A stretch of DNA of 18,699 nucleotides, taken from assembly GCA_030453055.1 (NCBI GenBank), contig JAKDLC010000010.1, positions 1-18,699 of the forward strand. The letters are read 5' to 3'. The translations under genes and the position numbers were made by a program. This stretch comes from Nitrosospira sp. Lineage in GTDB: Bacteria; Pseudomonadota; Gammaproteobacteria; Burkholderiales; Nitrosomonadaceae. The notes under the pieces are model-generated. The model searched no databases and was not told where the DNA came from. It saw only the letters and a list, made by a program, of their open reading frames with translations. Below are positions 6,955 to 13,767 of this stretch, one piece after another (the stretch's first letter is position 1; each line of letters starts with the position of its first letter).

Positions 6955-7293
6955 TTATGGCGGCGGCGCCTCGGTTTTGTCGTCGCATTTAATTTTCCAC
7001 GTAAGGCGCGAGACTCTGACCTCCCCAAGCCGACTCATGACCGGACGCGTTACTTCGTCGATAATTGTATATCCTGAGTTGCACATATTTCTGACGTAAG
7101 TGTCCATGAATTGGACAGCCAGTTCTCTTGGTCGCCGGTCTCCGCCATACAAACCTGTAATGGTGTAAACATCGGGACCGTTTTCCGTATCGCCGGGCTT
7201 GTAATCGGCTAGCATCGAACTACAACCCGCAAGAAGGGGAATTACCCACAAAGCGCTTTTCACGATTTGAAGTGCCAACAAAGTGATTCTCAT
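6955..7293 (-). CDS. Small lipoprotein of unknown function
   Basis: The protein has 112 residues from the ATG at 7293. The N-terminus MRITLLALQIVKSALWVIPL is a signal peptide, ending in lipobox LLAGC (Cys23) followed by SS, so Cys23 should be lipidated; Ser-Ser after Cys favours the outer membrane under the usual Lol rule. The mature part includes ENGPDVYTITGLYGGDRRP, then an Ala/Arg region and MCNSGYTIIDEV, with two further cysteines. It ends in a Pro run. The frame is open upstream to a TTG at 7323, but the ATG gives a normal signal peptide. No clear Shine-Dalgarno is visible. It lies 87 bases downstream of putA on the same strand. I do not recognise the mature domain. Confidence 0.72.
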   Translation of the reverse strand: MRITLLALQIVKSALWVIPLLAGCSSMLADYKPGDTENGPDVYTITGLYGGDRRPRELAVQFMDTYVRNMCNSGYTIIDEVTRPVMSRLGEVRVSRLTWKIKCDDKTEAPPP

Positions 7294-7380
7294 CAGTATA
7301 ACTATTGAGTACTGCGACAGCAACTCGTTGCCTGCCTGGTATAGAACGGCGACGCCGCCATGCCTTAAGAAGCCAGTCAG

Positions 7381-10300
7381 TCAAGCGCCAAGCATCATCA
7401 GGGTTGCGTTGCCACCGGCGGCGGTCATGTTCACGCTCACCGTTCGCTCGGTAATCAGCCGGTAGAGCGAAAAGTCGCAGCCCTCGGTCGCGATCAGCGA
7501 CACCCGTGCGCCGTCACGCGCGGCAAGGTCGCATCGTAGCCGATATGCCTCCTCCGCCGGCCCCGCGTACAGCACCGCGGCGATCGCCGCGTGCGTCCAG
7601 TCCCGCTCGATCTGCAACTGCTCGCGCACCGTTGGCGGCAGTGTATCGAGCAGCGCGCGTGGCGCCGGCCTGTCAGCGAGCAACACGCGGTTGCCCGTTG
7701 CAAGCGCGGCGGCAATCTGCCCAAGCAGTGCGGTCTCGTCATTCGCAACGCAGGCCACCTCGCCGCGTGGCGCAAACAGGAGCGTGTTATTCTCCCCTGT
7801 CGGTCCCGGCAGCGGGATACGGCGCCTGAGCGGCGTACGCATCGCATAGTCCACGCAGCGATCGGCAAGCGCATGGCGGCCGGTCTGCCGCGCCCAGCCG
7901 GTGAGCGCCTGTAGCGCCGCCGGCACGCCCTGTTCATCCTGTTCGCGAATGCCGCCGATGCGCGCGAGAGAGACCGGCTCGCGCCGCAGCAGACGGTGCA
8001 GGTAGAGCGTCCCGCCAGCCTTGGGTCCGGTGCCGGATTTGCCCTCCCCGCCGAACGGCTGGACCCCTACCACCGCACCGATCATGGTACGGTTCACGTA
8101 CAGGTTGCCGGCATGCGCGCGGGCCGCGATGAAATCGATGGTTTCGTCGATCCGGCTATGCACGCCAAGTGTGAGCCCGTAACCGGTTGCATTGATGTGC
8201 CCGACCAACTCATCCAATCGGTCTCGTGCGAAGCGCACGACATGCAGCACATGACCGAACACCTCGCGCTCCAGTTCGCCGATGCCGCCGATCTCGATTA
8301 GCGTCGGCGATACAAAGGTACCGTTCGCGCAAACGGACGGCAGCGGCAGTTGGAACACCGTGTGGCCGGCCAAACGCATTTTCTCGATGTGGGCGAGCAG
8401 CATACGCTGCGCATCCGCGTCGATCACGGGACCGACGTCGGTGGCCAGCCGCCCCGGATTACCGAGCGTGAGTTCCTGCATCGCACCCTTCAACATCTCT
8501 AGCACACGGCCGGCAATCTCATCCTGCAGGCACAACACGCGCAGCGACGAGCAGCGCTGACCGGCGCTGTCGAACGCAGACACCAGTATGTCCTGCACCA
8601 CCTGCGCCGGCAAAGCAGATGAATCGACCACCATCGCGTTCTGGCCGCCGGTCTCGGCGATCAGCGGAATCTCCTCGATCTCCTTCTCCGGCGAGCGTCT
8701 GACGAGCGTGCGGTGGATGAGCTGCGCGACCTCGGTCGAGCCGGTAAAGATCACGCCGCGCACGCGCGGGTCACCGGTGAGCTGCGCACCGACCGTCTCG
8801 CCGCGCCCAGGCAGGAACTGCAGCGCCGCGCGCGGAATACCGGCCTCATGCAGCAGTCTAACCGCGGTTGCTGCGATCAGCGGCGTCTGCTCTGCCGGCT
8901 TTGCGATTACCGGGTTGCCAGCGGCAAGCGCGGCGCTCACCTGACCGATGAAAATCGCGAGCGGGAAATTCCATGGGCTGATGCAAGCCACGGGCCCCAG
9001 CACCTCGGGCTGATCACTATTCGCGAATTGGCTGCGCATCTGTTGCGCATAATAGCGGCAGTAGTCTACCGCCTCGCGCACCTCGGCGACCGCATTGGGT
9101 AATGACTTGCCGGCCTCGCGCACCGCAAGTCCGATCAGTGCCGCGCGGTGAGCCTCAAGCGCATCGGCCGCGTGCTCCAGCAGCGTTGCACGGAACCCCA
9201 CCGGCACTGCCTGCCATTCGCGCGCGAACGCCTGTGCGGCTGCGAGCGCCGTTTCGACGTCGCCCTCAGTCGCCTCGATCAGGGCGCCGACACAGTCGGT
9301 GCGGTCAGCAGGATTCAAAACCGGCAGCCGCTTGCCATCGGTGTGGTCGCCAGTAGCGAGCATCGGTATGGCCAGCCAGTCTCGGCCTTCCAGCACAGTC
9401 AACCCGGCGGCCAGTGCGGCGAGCGCGTGCTCGTTGCCGAGATCGATGCCGGATGAATTCCTGCGCCCGGCGCCATACAGGTCGGGCGGCAGCGGAATCG
9501 CCGGATGCGGCATTGAGCCCTCTTGCGCGACCTGGGCGACCGGATCGGCAACCAGATCATCGACACTCACGTCCTCGTTGAGAATGCGGTTGACGAACGA
9601 CGAGTTTGCGCCGTTCTCAAGCAGGCGCCGCACCAAATAGGCTAGCAATGTCTCGTGGCTGCCGACCGGCGCATAAATCCGGCACGACTTGGCAAGTTGA
9701 TCCGCACCAATCACCTGATCGTACAACGCCTCACCCATCCCGTGCAGGCACTGGAATTCGTAGTCGTCAACCCGCGCATCCTGCGCCATCTGATAGACCG
9801 CCGAGAGCGTGTATGCGTTATGTGTCGCGAATTGCGGGTATACCGCGTCCGGCGCCCGCAGCAATGTCTGCGCACATGCGAGATAGGCGACATCGGTGTG
9901 CGCCTTGCGCGTATAGACCGGATAACCTTCCAGCCCTTCGACCTGCGCACGCTTTATTTCCACATCCCAATACGCTCCCTTGACCAGCCGGAGCATGATC
10001 CGATGACTGCTGCGACGTGCAAGGTCGACGATCCAATCGATGACGAACGGACAACGCTTCTGATAGGACTGGACGACGAAGCCGATACCGTTCCAGCCGG
10101 CCAGATCGGGGTCGAACGCGAGCGCTTCCAATAGATCGAGCGAGAGCTCAAGCCGATCAGCTTCCTCTGCGTCGACGTCCAGCCCGATGTCGTAGCGCTT
10201 CGCGAGCAGCAGCAGCGACTTCAGCCGCGGCAGCAACTCGTCGACCACGCGCTCGCGCTGGGCGCGTGTGTAACGCGGATGCAGCGCGGAGAGCTTGACC

Positions 10301-11067
10301 GATATCCCCGGCCCTGCGTAAATCCCCCGCCCGGCGCTTACCTTGCCAATGGCGTGGATTGCGGTCTCGTAGGATGCGTAATAGCAGCGGGCGTCGACCG
10401 CGGTCAATGCGGCCTCGCCTAGCATGTCGTATGAATAGCGGTAGCCGCGCGCCTCGTGCTCGCGGCTGCGTTCGAGCGCCTCCCGGATTGTCTCGCCGGC
10501 CACGAACTGCTGGCCCAGCATGCGCATCGCAAGGTCCATGCCCTTGCGAATCAGCGGCTCCCCGCCTTTCGCGGCCAGTCGCGTCAGCGCGGACGTTAGT
10601 CCGCCTTCGTTATGGGTCGACGTCAGCCTGCCGGTGATCAGAAGGCCCCAAGCTGCCGCATTCACGAACAGCGACGGGCTATTTCCGAGGTGTGAGCTCC
10701 AGTCGCCCCTGCTGATCTTGTCGCGTATCAGGCGGTCGGCAGTTTCAGGGTCCGGGATGCGCAGCAGCGCCTCGGCCAGGCACATCAGCGCGATGCCTTC
10801 CCGGCTGGACAGCGAGAATTCGTTCATCAACGCGTCGACCCCGCTGGCGCGGGCACGCTTGCCACGCACTGCGCCGATCAGCTTGCGCGCACGTTCCTGC
10901 ACCTGGTACTGGCTCGCCCGCGGCAGATCGATCTGCTTCATCAGCTCGTTCACGCTCTGCGCCTCGTCGCGCCGGTAGGCATCGGTGATCGCGGCGCGCA
11001 GCGGCGGTTGCGGGGTACGGAGTTCGGATTGGAGAATGACAGTCATTGCGGAATCGGTGACCACCAT
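7381..11067 (-). CDS. putA: Bifunctional proline dehydrogenase / L-glutamate gamma-semialdehyde dehydrogenase (PutA, without DNA-binding domain)
   Basis: The protein has 1228 residues and catalyses both steps of proline oxidation to glutamate: an FAD proline dehydrogenase in an (alpha-beta)8 barrel, then an NAD-dependent aldehyde dehydrogenase, with substrate channelling between them. Visible landmarks: barrel motif GISVKLSALHPRY (254-266; Lys258 matches the E. coli active-site Lys), LRLVKGAYWD (359-368), YLVRRLLENGANSSFVN (477-493; Arg480/Arg481 bind proline carboxylate); dehydrogenase FTGSTEVA (774-781), LIAETGGQNAMVVD (802-815, Glu805) and SAGQRCSSLR (834-843, catalytic Cys839); PFGGEGKSGTGPK (1004-1016). 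The N-terminus has no ribbon-helix-helix domain, so it should not be an autorepressor. About 200 residues follow the dehydrogenase and end in VNMTAAGGNATLM, as in long type-B PutAs. ATG 11046 (Met8) is a possible start. No regulator gene is adjacent. Base composition is richer in G+C than several neighbours. Confidence 0.97.
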   Translation of the reverse strand: MVVTDSAMTVILQSELRTPQPPLRAAITDAYRRDEAQSVNELMKQIDLPRASQYQVQERARKLIGAVRGKRARASGVDALMNEFSLSSREGIALMCLAEALLRIPDPETADRLIRDKISRGDWSSHLGNSPSLFVNAAAWGLLITGRLTSTHNEGGLTSALTRLAAKGGEPLIRKGMDLAMRMLGQQFVAGETIREALERSREHEARGYRYSYDMLGEAALTAVDARCYYASYETAIHAIGKVSAGRGIYAGPGISVKLSALHPRYTRAQRERVVDELLPRLKSLLLLAKRYDIGLDVDAEEADRLELSLDLLEALAFDPDLAGWNGIGFVVQSYQKRCPFVIDWIVDLARRSSHRIMLRLVKGAYWDVEIKRAQVEGLEGYPVYTRKAHTDVAYLACAQTLLRAPDAVYPQFATHNAYTLSAVYQMAQDARVDDYEFQCLHGMGEALYDQVIGADQLAKSCRIYAPVGSHETLLAYLVRRLLENGANSSFVNRILNEDVSVDDLVADPVAQVAQEGSMPHPAIPLPPDLYGAGRRNSSGIDLGNEHALAALAAGLTVLEGRDWLAIPMLATGDHTDGKRLPVLNPADRTDCVGALIEATEGDVETALAAAQAFAREWQAVPVGFRATLLEHAADALEAHRAALIGLAVREAGKSLPNAVAEVREAVDYCRYYAQQMRSQFANSDQPEVLGPVACISPWNFPLAIFIGQVSAALAAGNPVIAKPAEQTPLIAATAVRLLHEAGIPRAALQFLPGRGETVGAQLTGDPRVRGVIFTGSTEVAQLIHRTLVRRSPEKEIEEIPLIAETGGQNAMVVDSSALPAQVVQDILVSAFDSAGQRCSSLRVLCLQDEIAGRVLEMLKGAMQELTLGNPGRLATDVGPVIDADAQRMLLAHIEKMRLAGHTVFQLPLPSVCANGTFVSPTLIEIGGIGELEREVFGHVLHVVRFARDRLDELVGHINATGYGLTLGVHSRIDETIDFIAARAHAGNLYVNRTMIGAVVGVQPFGGEGKSGTGPKAGGTLYLHRLLRREPVSLARIGGIREQDEQGVPAALQALTGWARQTGRHALADRCVDYAMRTPLRRRIPLPGPTGENNTLLFAPRGEVACVANDETALLGQIAAALATGNRVLLADRPAPRALLDTLPPTVREQLQIERDWTHAAIAAVLYAGPAEEAYRLRCDLAARDGARVSLIATEGCDFSLYRLITERTVSVNMTAAGGNATLMMLGA

Positions 11068-11104
11068 TGATTCTTAGGCCCAGCGACTCATCGGAAGTAC
11101 CGGC

Positions 11105-11191
11105 TCAGTCCTCGACAAACGACTTCAACCGCGCCAGCGCCTGATTCCACTGCTCGGATACGAGGTCGAGGAATTCTTCAATCACTGAAAC
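11105..11191 (-). pseudogene. Possible C-terminal remnant of an ArsR-family regulator
   Basis: On the minus strand 11191-11105 reads VSVIEEFLDLVSEQWNQALA followed by RLKSFVED and a stop. This amphipathic end, with W-x-x-A-L-x-R-L-K-x-F-V-E, closely resembles the last helix of ArsR-type regulators of the kind paired with SRPBCC proteins. The frame can be followed upstream to about 11269 but is closed there by a TAG and has no plausible start, and it collides with the end of the antitoxin gene in another frame. I therefore read it as a decayed tail left by a rearrangement at the edge of the toxin-antitoxin patch. A chance open stretch remains possible. Confidence 0.35.
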
Positions 11192-11249
11192 GACGAGATT
11201 CGGGAGTTTACTACCTTCCTTAGCGGCTCCAAATAGGTGCGAGAGGGAC

Positions 11250-11624
11250 TTACCCCAGCGTTGCCACCATCTCTATCTTAGGCGCGACTGAACGCACAAC
11301 TTTTTGAATGCCGTGCCCCGGGTTGATCTTGCGTTGTGAAACGAGCAGCCCCATCTTCTCAAGAAGTCCGACATCTTTGGTGATGGCCGAACGGTTGCGA
11401 CGCAGCCGATGGGACAGCTCATTAATAGTCTTGGACTCGTGCATCACCTCAAGCATCAAACGGCGACGCGCTTCCGAAAGCACGGTAAACATCCGTTGCG
11501 GGTCTTCGAACGAGAGCGTTACCTTGCCTTTGAACGCTTCGCCTCGATCCGCTCTCCGTGCAGCATCCTTCGCACGTGAGAAGAAGCCTGCTACATCATC
11601 AGTGCGAATCACGATTTTGGTCAT
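11250..11624 (-). CDS. Winged-helix antitoxin of a TumE-type toxin-antitoxin module
   Basis: The protein has 124 residues. Residues 1-45 form a leader common in this group: IVIRTDD, then an Ala/Arg-rich helix (FFSRAKDAARRADRGE) and LSFEDPQRM. A winged helix-turn-helix follows at about 48-98: LSEARRRLMLEV, INELSHRLRRNRSAITKDVG (recognition region) and LLEKMGLLV. The layout matches the HTH partners commonly encoded beside DUF6516/TumE toxins. It should bind and neutralise the toxin and repress the operon. The ATG overlaps the toxin stop by four bases, and GAGGAAAG just upstream, inside the toxin gene, is a usable ribosome binding site. Gene order is toxin first, antitoxin second. It is not the canonical ribbon-helix-helix type. 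Confidence 0.72.
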   Translation of the reverse strand: MTKIVIRTDDVAGFFSRAKDAARRADRGEAFKGKVTLSFEDPQRMFTVLSEARRRLMLEVMHESKTINELSHRLRRNRSAITKDVGLLEKMGLLVSQRKINPGHGIQKVVRSVAPKIEMVATLG

Positions 11625-11953
11625 GGTTTCTTTCCTCGTGTTTGGTTAATAATTTCCAGCCACTCCTGCTGGAATCTTTCCTGCGTCGCTTCATAACTCA
11701 CGAACTCGATCGCCTCAATCTCGCCCATGTAATGTCGGTGATGGTGACCATGGGCATTATCGAAACCGAGACCCCGACCGTTATCGCCTCGATAAATCGC
11801 GTGGTTGACGTAGGCCAGGTTGTACCTGGTCACCACGGTTTTACCCTTTTCGACATACCGCCAAACCTCATAACTCAATAGTCCGCCACCTGATTTCGAC
11901 TTGAGTTCGAATTGTTCCCGCTCGAGCAGGCTTTCCTTGACTGGTTTCGACAT
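11621..11953 (-). CDS. TumE/DUF6516-like putative toxin
   Basis: The protein has 110 residues. It has a beta-rich core (YEVWRYVEKGKTVVTRYNL, 28-46) leading to the diagnostic stretch: YRGDNGRGLGFDNAHG (54-69) followed by HHHRHYMG (70-77), an Asn/His-rich DNA.HG..HHRHY.G signature I associate with DUF6516 (TumE family). The histidine cluster is a likely catalytic centre for an RNase-like toxin, but that mechanism is inferred. The remaining helix includes ERFQQEWLEII. GGGGGTGGA precedes the ATG directly. Overlap with the winged-helix gene downstream supports a two-gene module. It is divergent from higB across a 180-base region. Confidence 0.75.
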   Translation of the reverse strand: MSKPVKESLLEREQFELKSKSGGGLLSYEVWRYVEKGKTVVTRYNLAYVNHAIYRGDNGRGLGFDNAHGHHHRHYMGEIEAIEFVSYEATQERFQQEWLEIINQTRGKKP

Positions 11954-12092
11954 TCCACCCCCAGATGTGCATTATCATATCACACCTGAATGAATGTGTC
12001 TCGTTCCATTAAGTCACGCCTTCGAGAGGCTCATGGCTCAGTCGTTGGCAAACTGCCTAGGGATACAAACAAGGGTGAATTTCAATTTCAAA

Positions 12093-12125
12093 ATATCATT
12101 GACGATATATATCATTCTTGATAAT
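12093..12125 (+). promoter_or_regulatory. Promoter with nested inverted repeats in front of higB
   Basis: TTGACG at 12099-12104 is a good -35. GATAAT at 12120-12125 is a good -10 but only 15 bases away; TAATCT at 12122-12127 has 17-base spacing. Overlying these are three symmetric elements: ATATC-ATTGAC-GATAT (12093-12108), GATATATATC (12104-12113, perfect) and TATCA-TTCT-TGATA (12110-12123). That is the expected layout for an operator bound by HigA or the HigBA complex. Either -10 puts transcription start at about 12132-12135, at or within the toxin start codon. Confidence 0.6.
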
Positions 12126-12133
12126 CTATCCTC

Positions 12134-12496
12134 ATGACGTGGAGCATTGAATTTCATCCGGTATTTGCCAACGAATATGAGGAATTTTCCGAGGCAGTAC
12201 AGAACAGCTTGCTGTCTGAATTGGGGTTACTGGAAAAATACGGTCCGCAGCTTAACCGTCCTCATGTCGATACGCTGAACGCTTCCAGGCATGCAAATAT
12301 GAAGGAGCTGCGGTTTTCCGCTGATGGCGGCGTATGGCGGGCTGCCTTTGCTTTCGATCCGGCACGCAAAGCCATTGTACTAATCGCAGGAGATAAATCG
12401 GGCGGAAGCGAAAAACGGTTTTACAAGCAGCTTATCAGGAAGGCGGACGCGCGTTTTGATGATCACTTAACCCGCTTGAAGGAGGAACGGAAATGA
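12134..12496 (+). CDS. higB: HigB-type (RelE/ParE superfamily) toxin
   Basis: The protein has 120 residues and belongs to the phage-derived Gp49-like/HigB group. Motifs in order: WSIEFHPVFANEYEEF (3-18), a helical region to about 40, PHVDTLNASRHANMKELRF (43-61), VWRAAFAFDP (67-76), AIVLIAGDKSG (80-90) and EKRFYKQLIRKAD (93-105). Basic residues Lys57, Arg60, Arg69, Lys94 and Arg95 are candidates for binding ribosomal or messenger RNA. Such toxins cleave mRNA in the ribosome; this is known for the family and not shown here. No Shine-Dalgarno is present before ATG 12134 and the promoter suggests a leaderless message. Toxin precedes antitoxin, the typical HigBA order, with a 4-base overlap. Confidence 0.88.
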   Translation: MTWSIEFHPVFANEYEEFSEAVQNSLLSELGLLEKYGPQLNRPHVDTLNASRHANMKELRFSADGGVWRAAFAFDPARKAIVLIAGDKSGGSEKRFYKQLIRKADARFDDHLTRLKEERK

Positions 12497-12882
12497 CGAA
12501 AGGACCTATCCTACAGAAGATTTGGGACAATTTACCCTCCGACCGCAAGGCGCGGATCGAGGCACGGACGGATGAGCTGGAAAGGGAGTACTTGACTCTA
12601 CAGGAGTTACGTAAGAAAGCAGGACTTACCCAGGCTGGGGTGTCGCAGGAGCTTGGCATGCCGCAATCCAATGTTTCTCGTCTGGAGAAAGGATCGGACA
12701 TGCTGCTTTCCACCCTGCGGCAGTATGTCGAGGCTATTGGCGGAAGGCTTAACCTCACCGTCGAGCTGCCAGACGCCCCACCTATCAAGCTTGAGGTCCT
12801 GAGCGATCTCGTTGATCGGCAGTCAATTATAAAAAGCAGCCGTAATAATCCGACTATCCGGCAGAAGGTCATCCAGAAATGA
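12493..12882 (+). CDS. higA: HigA-type XRE-family antitoxin
   Basis: The protein has 129 residues. The Cro/C1-type helix-turn-helix occupies about 36-85: LQELRKKAGLTQAGVSQELG then MPQSNVSRLEKGSDMLLSTL, with SNVSRLEKG as recognition helix. An N-terminal helix (1-30, KIWDNLPSDRKARIEARTDE) is acidic/basic mixed and likely contacts HigB, and a C-terminal extension (RLNLTVELPDAP, 94-105) is typical of this subfamily. It should neutralise HigB and repress the operon by binding the repeats upstream of higB. Start ATG overlaps the toxin stop. AAGGAGG seven bases upstream, inside higB, is a near-perfect ribosome binding site, in contrast to the toxin, which has none. Confidence 0.9.
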   Translation: MTKGPILQKIWDNLPSDRKARIEARTDELEREYLTLQELRKKAGLTQAGVSQELGMPQSNVSRLEKGSDMLLSTLRQYVEAIGGRLNLTVELPDAPPIKLEVLSDLVDRQSIIKSSRNNPTIRQKVIQK

Positions 12883-12932
12883 CCACGACAGAGTGGAAAA
12901 ATTGGTTATTACATAGCCGTCGTGATGCAGCA

Positions 12933-12980
12933 TGGATCAATGGGGCGACCCCGTTGATCGAGCTTGACCCCATTGATCCA
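12933..12980 (+). terminator. Perfect 13-base stem-loop after higA, with a third overlapping arm
   Basis: tggatcaatgggg (12933-12945) is exactly complementary to ccccattgatcca (12968-12980), with a 22-base loop, followed by gctttatttt. This fits a rho-independent terminator for higBA on the plus strand, 50 bases past the stop. Inside the loop lies ccccgttgatc (12948-12958), a one-base variant of the right arm, so the left arm can pair with either: an 11-base hairpin with a 2-base CG/CGA-type loop and one G-T pair, or the longer perfect one. Confidence 0.6.
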
Positions 12981-12983
12981 GCT

Positions 12984-13172
12984 TTATTTTCCTGCCAAAG
13001 ATTGACATTTATCAATAAACGCCTGCCGCTCAGCTTCATTGTCGAAAGTTGGAAGCGCCGCCTGCATTCCTGTGCCAGAACAATTCGTTGAATTTGCTTC
13101 AGGAACCCCGCCACCACAACTAGTCAAAGCGGCGCCAAGGGCAATAGCAAGTACAATGTATTTAGAACCCAT
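12984..13172 (-). CDS. Very small lipoprotein
   Basis: The protein has 62 residues. A short signal peptide (MGSKYIVLAIALGAAL) ends in lipobox LTSC (Cys19) followed by GGG. The mature part has about 43 residues with two further cysteines (around 31 and 56, possible disulfide) and an acidic/helical end FDNEAERQAFIDKCQSLAGK. GAGGAAG lies a few bases before the ATG, a good ribosome binding site, which makes this a real gene despite its size. It converges on higA across the shared hairpin region. The family is unknown to me; Gly-Gly-Gly after Cys is often used in outer-membrane-directed small lipoproteins. Confidence 0.78.
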   Translation of the reverse strand: MGSKYIVLAIALGAALTSCGGGVPEANSTNCSGTGMQAALPTFDNEAERQAFIDKCQSLAGK

Positions 13173-13223
13173 TAATTTCTTCCTCTTTTAAAATCATATA
13201 TGTACGTATTCAAGTCCGAAATA

Positions 13224-13239
13224 CAACGATTAGTCGTTG
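13224..13239. promoter_or_regulatory. Inverted repeat upstream of the small lipoprotein gene
   Basis: CAACGA-TTAG-TCGTTG is a perfect 6-base inverted repeat with a 4-base spacer, about 50-67 bases before the lipoprotein ATG at 13172. It is suited to a dimeric regulator, but the regulator cannot be named. Confidence 0.3.
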
Positions 13240-13450
13240 CTTATAGCTCACCGACACTCCGAAGAATACCTCATAACGAGTCCTAACTAAATCCCGGCAC
13301 TTTGCGTGGTCGGCGGTTGAATCGCTCTACACCAATTCCGCCAATCATCTATACAGAGAGCCATTTTGTAGAGGCTTGCTTTGGTCCGCTGCCCCAGCAG
13401 ACGAACGCCTCACGCTTGAATTTCGCGCAAGTTCGGACGGCCGAAACCAC

Positions 13451-13617
13451 CTGGCAGCCTGTCGGACTTGAAGAATCGAAGCGAAAAGTGACTGGGTGAG
13501 GACAGATTTTGACGATTTTGAAGGCCAATAGTCGTTCTATTGGCCGAAAAAGCGGCGAAATATGGACCGGCCAGACGCTTTTGCAGCCGATTTCCTTCAA
13601 GTCCGACAGGCTGCCAG
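13451..13617. repeat. 167-base palindromic (foldback/MITE-like) element
   Basis: The outer 23 bases are perfect inverted repeats: 13451-13473 begins ctggcagcctgtcggactt and 13595-13617 is its exact complement. Pairing continues imperfectly inward (AAAAG.G.CTGG on both arms at about 45 bases in; ATTT.G.CG.TTTT on both arms at about 65 bases in) and ends in a perfect 9-base apical stem, ggccaatag (13523-13531) with ctattggcc (13537-13545), around a 5-base loop. The two ends and the loop share the same centre, base 13534. Pairing stops sharply outside 13451/13617. No transposase gene and no clear target-site duplication is seen. Candidate non-autonomous mobile element or structured intergenic repeat. 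Confidence 0.75.
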
Positions 13618-13735
13618 CCTCACATTGAGCGTCCGTTACCGGGAAATCCAGCTGTCGGAGATGTGTCAATTTACGGCATTTTGCCACAGGCAGAAACGTC
13701 CAAGAACAGACCGTCAGGGGGGCTAAGAACCAGAA

Positions 13736-13762
13736 AGCCACAAAGGGTCTCCCTCTGTGGCT
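13736..13762 (-). terminator. Hairpin after the PEP-CTERM gene
   Basis: Read on the minus strand, agccaca...tgtggct form a 7-base perfect stem, extended inside by a GGG/CCC block. It begins six bases past the stop of the endonuclease/phosphatase gene and is followed by ttctggttctt, a moderately T-rich tract. Likely intrinsic terminator. Confidence 0.55.
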
Positions 13763-13767
13763 CAGGA

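Larger units (their letters stand above)
13173..13767. other. Gene-free stretch of 595 bases containing a palindromic element
   Basis: I see no credible gene. It holds the upstream region of the small lipoprotein gene (13173-13260), the 167-base palindromic element (13451-13617) and the terminator of the PEP-CTERM gene (13736-13762). Open frames of 65-140 codons here run through the palindrome and carry no recognisable domain. The blocks 13261-13450 and 13618-13735 contain nothing I can name. Confidence 0.6.

Noticed and set aside
9655..10134. Long plus-strand frames within putA
   Set aside because: They are antisense shadows produced by G+C-rich third codon positions; the PutA domains are continuous on the minus strand.
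12001..12092. Search for a further small gene or antisense RNA in the region between the two toxin-antitoxin modules
   Set aside because: No frame with a ribosome binding site and no clear promoter-terminator pair was visible apart from the higB control region.
12879..13091. 70-codon plus-strand frame starting in an ATGA overlap with higA
   Set aside because: The overlap is tempting as a third module gene, but the frame runs through the three-arm hairpin and then antisense to the small lipoprotein gene, which has its own strong ribosome binding site and lipobox. The peptide shows no known domain.
13281..13350. Sequence resembling a tRNA-like fold before the palindromic element
   Set aside because: I could not find a T-loop GTTCRANNC, an anticodon stem and an acceptor stem in the right order.
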